Source of the DNA: an uncultured Clostridia bacterium
Lineage (GTDB): Bacteria; Bacillota; Clostridia; Christensenellales; Aristaeellaceae
Direction of reading: 5' to 3'
DNA: 9,787 nt
Assembly: GCA_934647305.1 (NCBI GenBank)
Contig: CAKUFI010000090.1
Span: 1 to 9,787, forward strand
Positions 6,400 through 9,787 of the stretch are shown here, piece after piece; the stretch's first letter is position 1; every line of letters starts with the position of its first letter. The notes under the pieces are model-generated. The model was not told where the DNA came from. It made no database searches and saw only the letters and a list, made by a program, of their open reading frames with translations. A program made the position numbers and the translations under genes.

Positions 6400-6871
6400 G
6401 CCTTCCCCCCCATTTCTCAAGCGCCGCACGCAGCTCATCGGCTCGCGCGTCCAGTCCGCGCAGGCAGATCGTCACCTCGCGCGCGTCGTCGTTACCTGGC
6501 ACGCGCGCAATGGTCACCTCCAGGCACTGGTCAAAGGCCAGCTCGGCCTGCTCCGGCCACTCGATCGCCGCCGCGCCGTCCCCGCCGATGAACTCGTCCA
6601 GGCCGGCCTCGAAGTACTCGTCCGGGCCCTCCAGGCGATACAGATCGAAGTGGTAAAAGGGGATGCGCCCCTTGTAGGCGGTCATCAGGGTAAACGTCGG
6701 GCTGGGCATGGGCTCGTCAATGCCGCAGCCGCGCGCCAGTCCCCGCGTGAGCACCGATTTGCCCACACCCAGATCGCCGTGCAGAAGCACAATGTCCCCC
6801 GCGCGCAGGTGTTCGCCCAGCGCGCGTCCCAGGGAAAAGGTCTCCTCGGCGGAGCAGGTTTCGTATTTCAT
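6380..6871 (-). CDS. tsaE: tRNA threonylcarbamoyladenosine biosynthesis ATPase TsaE
   Basis: TsaE is the P-loop ATPase that drives turnover of the TsaB-TsaD complex in t6A synthesis. The 163-residue protein has a Walker A motif GDLGVGKS (32-39; most relatives read GDLGAGKT), PSPTF (56-60), HFDLYRL (74-80) and IEWPE (103-107), all in the expected order. Two ATGs are adjacent. The one at 6871 is preferred because GAGG (6880-6877, overlapping the ribU stop) is five bases upstream; for the ATG at 6874 the spacing is only two. The gap to ribU is a few bases, so tsaE translation is probably coupled to ribU. It therefore may also feel the FMN riboswitch control of the leader. Confidence 0.92.
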   Translation of the reverse strand: MKYETCSAEETFSLGRALGEHLRAGDIVLLHGDLGVGKSVLTRGLARGCGIDEPMPSPTFTLMTAYKGRIPFYHFDLYRLEGPDEYFEAGLDEFIGGDGAAAIEWPEQAELAFDQCLEVTIARVPGNDDAREVTICLRGLDARADELRAALEKWGGRHEHPVH

Positions 6872-6878
6872 CATGGCC

Positions 6879-7463
6879 TCATTTCGCGTCCTTCAGAAGG
6901 AAGGACAGCCGTTTGTAGAGAAGCAGTGTCAGAAGCGACAGCACCACGCCCTTGAGCAGGTTAAACGGCACGGTCGCAAACAGGATCAGCGTCAGCATGC
7001 TGTCGACCGCCGGAACGACCTTGGCAATCATCTCGACGATGGCCTCCGCGGGCATGTGGAAGGCGGTCTGGTAGAAGGGGATCAGGATCAGCCAGTTGCA
7101 CAGCGCGCCCGCGACAGTCGTGCACAGGACGCCGGTCAGAAGGCCCCACAGCGCGCCCTTAAACGTGCGGTGCGTCCGATAGATCAGCGCCGCGGGAACC
7201 ATCATCGCCGCGCCCATCAAAAAGTCGGCCAGCTCGCCCACGCCCATAGACGTGGTTTTGATCAGGCTGATGACGCCCTTGATGAGCGCCACCAGCGTGC
7301 CCGCGACCGGCCCCATCGCAAAGCCTGCCAGCAAAACCGGCAGGAGGCTGAAGTCCAGCTTGTAGATCGGCGGGATGATCGGGATGCCCGGAATCAGGGC
7401 CAGCACGGCCGAGATGGCCGCCAGAATCGCGATTCGAACCAGGTTTCTGAGTTTTCTGTTCAT
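6879..7463 (-). CDS. ribU: riboflavin ECF transporter S component RibU
   Basis: This membrane protein is the substrate-binding subunit of an energy-coupling-factor transporter; it works with EcfA/EcfA'/EcfT, which are not in the window. The 194-residue product is almost wholly hydrophobic, with about six predicted helices. It has the RibU-like segment YKLDFSLLPVLLAGFAMGPV (34-53), GVGELADFLMG (74-84) and a later NWLILIPFY. The basic N-terminus MNRKLRN fits the family start. The ATG at 7463 has AAGGAG about 11 bases upstream; a longer frame back to 7547 would run into the riboswitch and is rejected. Two FMN riboswitches in the leader independently support riboflavin as substrate. It heads an operon with tsaE, tsaB and rimI. 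Confidence 0.92.
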   Translation of the reverse strand: MNRKLRNLVRIAILAAISAVLALIPGIPIIPPIYKLDFSLLPVLLAGFAMGPVAGTLVALIKGVISLIKTTSMGVGELADFLMGAAMMVPAALIYRTHRTFKGALWGLLTGVLCTTVAGALCNWLILIPFYQTAFHMPAEAIVEMIAKVVPAVDSMLTLILFATVPFNLLKGVVLSLLTLLLYKRLSFLLKDAK

Positions 7464-7466
7464 GTG

Positions 7467-7534
7467 TCTCGTCACTCCTTCAAAATATGAATAAACCCCT
7501 GCGCATACGCCCAGGAGCGGAAGGAATGACGAGA
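7467..7534 (-). promoter_or_regulatory. ribU expression platform: anti-Shine-Dalgarno helix
   Basis: Reading leftward, bases 7534-7520 directly after the gene-proximal aptamer can pair with 7481-7467, which contains the ribU ribosome binding site. The helix is 15 bp with a single G-U pair (core GAAGGAGTGACGAG against CTCGTCATTCCTTC). The loop is 38 bases. GACGGG at the 5' side of the aptamer could compete for CTCGTC in the ligand-free state. This indicates control at translation initiation. A short GC hairpin followed by TTTATT in the loop might add weak termination. Confidence 0.65.
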
Positions 7535-7537
7535 TTT

Positions 7538-7639
7538 CTTCTTTCATCCAGACTGTACTGTCGGCTTCGGAGTTTCACCGAATCGGCCTTGCGGCTCGCG
7601 GGCTGTACCGCCGGTGGGGAATTGCGCCCCGTCCTGAAG
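7538..7639 (-). promoter_or_regulatory. FMN riboswitch (RFN element), gene-proximal copy
   Basis: On the minus strand the element has the conserved RFN blocks in order: CTTCAGGACGGGG, ACCGGCGGT (7615-7607), CAGCCCGCGAGCC, a TTCGG-TGAAACT-CCGAA stem (7582-7566), CCGACAGT (7564-7557) and GTCTGGATG ending near 7545. The P1 strands are CTTC at the 5' end and GAAG at the 3' end. FMN binding normally switches such leaders off. It lies about 75 bases before the ribU start. Confidence 0.95.
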
Positions 7640-7662
7640 TGTGGGAAGGAATGACGAAATTT

Positions 7663-7765
7663 CTTCTTCCGTCCAGACTGTAACTGTCGGCCCCGGAGTC
7701 TCACCGAGTCAGCCTTGCGGCTTGCGGGCTGTACCGCCGGTGGGGAATTGCGCCCCGTCCTGAAG
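7663..7765 (-). promoter_or_regulatory. FMN riboswitch (RFN element), distal copy
   Basis: This second aptamer has the same order of RFN blocks: CTTCAGGACGGGG, ACCGGCGGT (7741-7733), a CTCGG-TGAGACT-CCGGG stem (7708-7692) and CCGACAGT (7690-7683). Compared with the proximal copy, one stem pair changes T-A to C-G and the next becomes T-G, so pairing is kept. Two otherwise conserved spots differ: the loop reads GAGA instead of GAAA, and the end reads CTGGACG instead of CTGGATG. It may bind FMN with altered affinity. Confidence 0.93.
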
Positions 7766-7787
7766 CATACGCACTGTTTCCGAAGAT

Positions 7788-7816
7788 AGTCTAGTCCTTT
7801 TCGGCCCGTTTGTCAA
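7788..7816 (-). promoter_or_regulatory. ribU operon promoter
   Basis: Reading leftward, a perfect TTGACA (7811-7816) is followed by a 17-base spacer and TAGACT (7788-7793). Transcription would start near 7781, some 16 bases before the distal FMN aptamer. The resulting leader is about 318 bases long. Confidence 0.75.
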
Positions 7817-7865
7817 GGGCCGCCGCAGATTTTCCGTTCATTTTCGCGCGAAACCTTTCAAAAAA

Positions 7866-7883
7866 TGCATGACAGGCCATGCA
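7866..7883. promoter_or_regulatory. inverted repeat over the lysR -35 box
   Basis: TGCATG (7866-7871) and CATGCA (7878-7883) form a perfect dyad with six-base spacing. It covers the -35 box of the LysR-family gene and lies upstream of the divergent ribU promoter. Such placement is usual for LysR autoregulation sites, so it is a candidate operator. Confidence 0.45.
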
Positions 7884-7897
7884 ATTAATGATATAAT
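7869..7897 (+). promoter_or_regulatory. promoter of the LysR-family gene
   Basis: ATGACA (7869-7874) is separated by 17 bases from a perfect TATAAT (7892-7897). Start of transcription is expected near 7904, giving a leader of about 25 bases. Confidence 0.7.
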
Positions 7898-7929
7898 GGA
7901 GGGGAGAAACGACAGATCGGAGAGTGCCC

Positions 7930-8856
7930 ATGAACATCCTGCACCTGAAATACGCCGTGGAGACCGCCAAGGCCGGTTCGCTGAGCAAGGCGGCCGAGGC
8001 GCTGTACATGAACCAGCCCAACCTCAGCCGCGCGATCAAGGAGCTGGAGGCCTCGCTCGGCATCACGCTGTTCGTCCGCAGCGCCCGCGGCATGGTGCCC
8101 ACTCCCGAGGGCGAGGAGTTTCTCACGTATGCCCGCCAGATCCTGCGCCAGATCGACGAGGTCGAGGCCCTGTACAAGGGAGCCATGCCCGCCCGGCAGC
8201 GCTTCTCGATTTCCGTGCCCCGCGCCAGCTACATCGCCGAGGCCTTTACCCGCTTCACCCGCACGCTCACGCGAGACCGCGCCGAAATCCACTATCAGGA
8301 AACCAACGCCATGCGCGCCATCCAGAACATCCTGTGCGAGGACTACAAGCTGGGCGTAGTGCGCTATCGAACCGCGTTCGACCGGTACTTTAAGGAGATG
8401 CTCGAGGAAAAGGGCTTCGCCTACGAGCTGGTGGCCGAGTTTACCTGCGTGCTGGTCATGAGCGAAAAGCATCCGCTCGCGGCGAAGGAGAGCCTCTCCC
8501 CCGCCGACCTCGCGCCCTACGTCGAGATCGCGCACGCCGACCACTACGTGCCCTCTCTGCCGCAGACCGAGGTGAAAAAGGAAGAGCTCGCCGACAACAT
8601 CGAACGGCGCATCTTCGTCTATGAGCGCGCGAGCCAGCTGAGCCTCCTGGCTGACAACCCCGAGACCTTCATGTGGGTCTCCCCCATCCCCCAGGCGCTG
8701 CTCGATCGCTGCGGCCTGATGCAGCGCGCCTGCCCCGACGCCGGAAGGGTGTACCGCGACGTGCTGATCCACCGCAGGGACTACAAGCTCACCGGCTTGG
8801 ACCAGGCTTTTCTCACCCAGCTATGCGCCGTGCGCCGGGAGTGTATGCCGGATTAG
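7930..8856 (+). CDS. LysR-family transcriptional regulator
   Basis: The 308-residue protein has the normal LysR length. The N-terminal winged helix-turn-helix is clear: HLKYAVETAKAGSLSKAAEA (5-24), then YMNQPNLSRAIKELEASLGITLF (26-48) and a TPEG wing motif followed by the long linker helix. The remainder should be the periplasmic-binding-like effector domain; its sequence does not reveal the ligand. The ATG at 7930 has GGAG at 7919-7922; a GTG at 7924 overlaps that site and is rejected. It is transcribed divergently from ribU, with a dyad in the shared region, so it could regulate itself and possibly the ribU operon, although the latter already has riboswitch control. No link to flavin metabolism can be claimed. 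Confidence 0.88.
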   Translation: MNILHLKYAVETAKAGSLSKAAEALYMNQPNLSRAIKELEASLGITLFVRSARGMVPTPEGEEFLTYARQILRQIDEVEALYKGAMPARQRFSISVPRASYIAEAFTRFTRTLTRDRAEIHYQETNAMRAIQNILCEDYKLGVVRYRTAFDRYFKEMLEEKGFAYELVAEFTCVLVMSEKHPLAAKESLSPADLAPYVEIAHADHYVPSLPQTEVKKEELADNIERRIFVYERASQLSLLADNPETFMWVSPIPQALLDRCGLMQRACPDAGRVYRDVLIHRRDYKLTGLDQAFLTQLCAVRRECMPD

Positions 8857-8860
8857 GTGC

Positions 8861-8941
8861 CTGAAAAGCGCCGCGAATTCCCCGTCCGCACTCCGTTTGT
8901 GAATCCCGTGTTTCGCCCTGTTTAGGATTCGCCGTTTTCAG
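8861..8941 (+). terminator. possible weak terminator after the LysR-family gene
   Basis: CTGAAAA (8861-8867) matches TTTTCAG (8935-8941), and GCGAAT (8873-8878) matches ATTCGC (8927-8932) inside it. The two strands enclose a loop of almost 50 bases. The stem is interrupted, so this is tentative. Confidence 0.25.
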
Positions 8942-8946
8942 AACAA

Positions 8947-8977
8947 GGCATATCGATAAGTACAGTACCGATATGCC
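8947..8977. repeat. 31-bp interrupted palindrome upstream of rex
   Basis: GGCATATCG (8947-8955) and CGATATGCC (8969-8977) form a perfect 9-bp inverted repeat, and the 13-base centre contains GTACAGTAC. No T-run follows. It lies just upstream of the rex promoter, where a regulator could bind. Confidence 0.6.
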
Positions 8978-8987
8978 GAACTGATAC

Positions 8988-9016
8988 TTGCGGAATCCCC
9001 CGCAATGCGGTAGAAT
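8988..9016 (+). promoter_or_regulatory. rex promoter with overlapping candidate Rex operator
   Basis: TTGCGG (8988-8993), a 17-base spacer and TAGAAT (9011-9016) form the promoter. The 18-bp sequence 8988-9005 is a palindrome, TTGCGG-N6-CCGCAA. Rex operators are 18-bp palindromes with TTG and CAA ends (TTGTGAA-N4-TTCACAA type), so this may be a GC-rich variant for autoregulation. A second dyad, CCGCA-A-TGCGG (9000-9010), overlaps it. In the leader, CGGTCG/CGACCG (9022-9027/9037-9042) can form a small stem. Confidence 0.55.
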
Positions 9017-9063
9017 AATGTCGGTCGGAAGAAGATCGACCGGAGAGGCAGGGTGAATCGACT

Positions 9064-9705
9064 GTGGCATGCGGACTGACGCGGGCGACGCTCGGGCGGC
9101 TTCCTACTTACCTGGCGCACGTCAGGGAGCTCAGGGAGCAGGGCGTGCCGAACACCTCCGCAACCGCCATCGCGCGGGCACTGGGCCTGGGCGAGGTGCA
9201 GGTGCGCAAGGATTTAAGCGCCATCAGCGGCGCGGGCAAGCCCAAGACCGGCTACCAGGTCGAGGAGCTGATCGCCGCCATGGAGGACCGGCTGGGCTAC
9301 CACAAAAAGCGCTCCGCGATTCTCTTGGGCGCGGGCAAGCTCGGGCAGGCACTGCTGGACTACGACGGCTTCGACGCCTACGGAGTGCACCTGCTGGCCG
9401 CCTTCGACAGCGACCCGGCCAAGCTGGGCGTGACCGACAGCGGCAAGCCCATCTATCCCCTTTCCGAGCTGGATGACTTCGTTCGCGAGCATCCGGCGCT
9501 GATCGGAATTCTGACCGTTCCCCAGGGCGCCGCCCAGGAGGCGCTCGACCGCCTGGCACAAAGCGGCGTGAAGGCCGTCTGGAGCTTCGCAGCCAGGCCG
9601 CTGCGAATCCCTGAGGGCGTCTGGTACCAGCAGGAAAACCTGGCTCTGTCCCTGGCTTGCCTCAACGGGCAATTGGATACAACACTGAATAATATGAAGG
9701 AGTGA
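9064..9705 (+). CDS. rex: redox-sensing transcriptional repressor Rex
   Basis: Rex is a cytosolic dimer that binds DNA when NADH is low and lets go when NADH rises, controlling fermentation and respiration genes. The 213-residue product has the normal length. The winged helix domain shows RLPTYL (12-17) and VQVRKDLSAISGAGKPKTGY (45-64), which matches the Rex recognition-helix region. The Rossmann domain starts with LLGAGKLGQALLDYDGF (87-103) and includes AFDSDPAKLG; a domain-swapped C-terminal helix (ENLALSLACLNGQL) follows. The start is a GTG with GGCAGGG about ten bases upstream; no in-frame ATG precedes it. The gene ends five bases before the next gene, a likely Rex target, so the two form an operon. 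Confidence 0.93.
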   Translation: MACGLTRATLGRLPTYLAHVRELREQGVPNTSATAIARALGLGEVQVRKDLSAISGAGKPKTGYQVEELIAAMEDRLGYHKKRSAILLGAGKLGQALLDYDGFDAYGVHLLAAFDSDPAKLGVTDSGKPIYPLSELDDFVREHPALIGILTVPQGAAQEALDRLAQSGVKAVWSFAARPLRIPEGVWYQQENLALSLACLNGQLDTTLNNMKE

Positions 9706-9710
9706 ACGTC

Positions 9711-9787
9711 ATGGAGCAGAAGAACTACGAACTCGTGGACGGCGTGGAGAAGCTGGAAAGCGCGATCGCGCAGGTGCGAGAGGCGCA
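9711..9787 (+). CDS. adhE: start of a probable bifunctional aldehyde-alcohol dehydrogenase (truncated by window)
   Basis: Only 25 complete codons are visible, reading MEQKNYELVDGVEKLESAIA and then QVREA. AAGGAG at 9697-9702, inside the end of rex, lies eight bases before the ATG, so this is a real gene start. The segment VEKLESAIAQVREA resembles the first helix of clostridial AdhE proteins, which convert acetyl-CoA to ethanol with NADH. adhE is a well-known Rex target and often neighbours rex in Clostridia. The assignment rests on a short stretch plus context; another acylating aldehyde dehydrogenase is the main alternative. Confidence 0.5.
   Translation, partial: MEQKNYELVDGVEKLESAIAQVREA

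Larger units (their letters stand above)
7519..7765 (-). repeat. tandem direct repeat of about 122 bp (riboswitch duplication)
   Basis: Unit 7519-7639 and unit 7644-7765 align along their whole length with about nine substitutions, all transitions, and one single-base indel (by-eye count, about 92% identity). Each unit contains one FMN aptamer plus the following anti-Shine-Dalgarno arm. Only four bases separate the units. Confidence 0.9.

Noticed and set aside
5704..6591. Plus-strand open frame of 295 codons
   Set aside because: Antisense to tsaB and tsaE, which have clear family motifs.
7464..7547. Upstream in-frame extension of ribU
   Set aside because: It runs into the FMN aptamer; the ATG at 7463 fits both the leader logic and the family N-terminus.
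7519..7765. CRISPR-like or IS-derived repeat
   Set aside because: Only two long units, fully explained by duplicated FMN riboswitches.
7885..8772. Minus-strand open frame of 295 codons
   Set aside because: Antisense to the LysR-family gene; no motif and low-complexity composition.

Overview
The window looks like a chromosomal segment of a high-GC member of the Clostridia (Bacillota), possibly a gut lineage. The reasons are strong AGGAGG-type ribosome binding sites, sigma-A-type promoters, a Rex redox repressor, an energy-coupling-factor (ECF) vitamin transporter behind FMN riboswitches, an EFR1-type flavodoxin/ferredoxin, and a clostridial-type adenylosuccinate synthetase. This placement is inference. 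No rRNA, tRNA, CRISPR array, transposase or phage gene was seen.

Layout. Positions 1-546 are a long non-coding leader rich in stem-loops, ending in an extended -10 promoter. Next come purA (547-1824, +) and, 22 bases on, a helix-turn-helix regulator with a degenerate S24/LexA-like domain (1847-2563, +), closed by a strong hairpin. An EFR1-type flavodoxin-ferredoxin gene (2673-3431, +) follows and faces a membrane-anchored flavodoxin-like gene (4478-3555, -) across a shared hairpin. On the minus strand lie trmO (5083-4613) and an operon running leftward, ribU-tsaE-tsaB-rimI (7463-5213). A divergent LysR-family gene (7930-8856, +) shares the upstream region with ribU. The window ends with rex (9064-9705, +) and the first codons of a probable adhE (9711 onward).

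How the genes fit together. TsaE and TsaB belong to the machinery that makes t6A at position 37 of ANN-decoding tRNAs. RimI is their usual neighbour. TrmO methylates t6A to m6t6A, so the minus-strand block covers successive steps of one tRNA modification. It is headed by a riboflavin transporter whose leader carries two tandem FMN riboswitches about 92% identical to each other. Each aptamer is followed by its own copy of a sequence that can pair with the ribU ribosome binding site over 15 bases. This tandem arrangement is the most interesting thing in the window. At the right end Rex probably senses NADH/NAD+ and controls itself and the fermentative adhE; a TTG...CAA palindrome overlaps the rex promoter.
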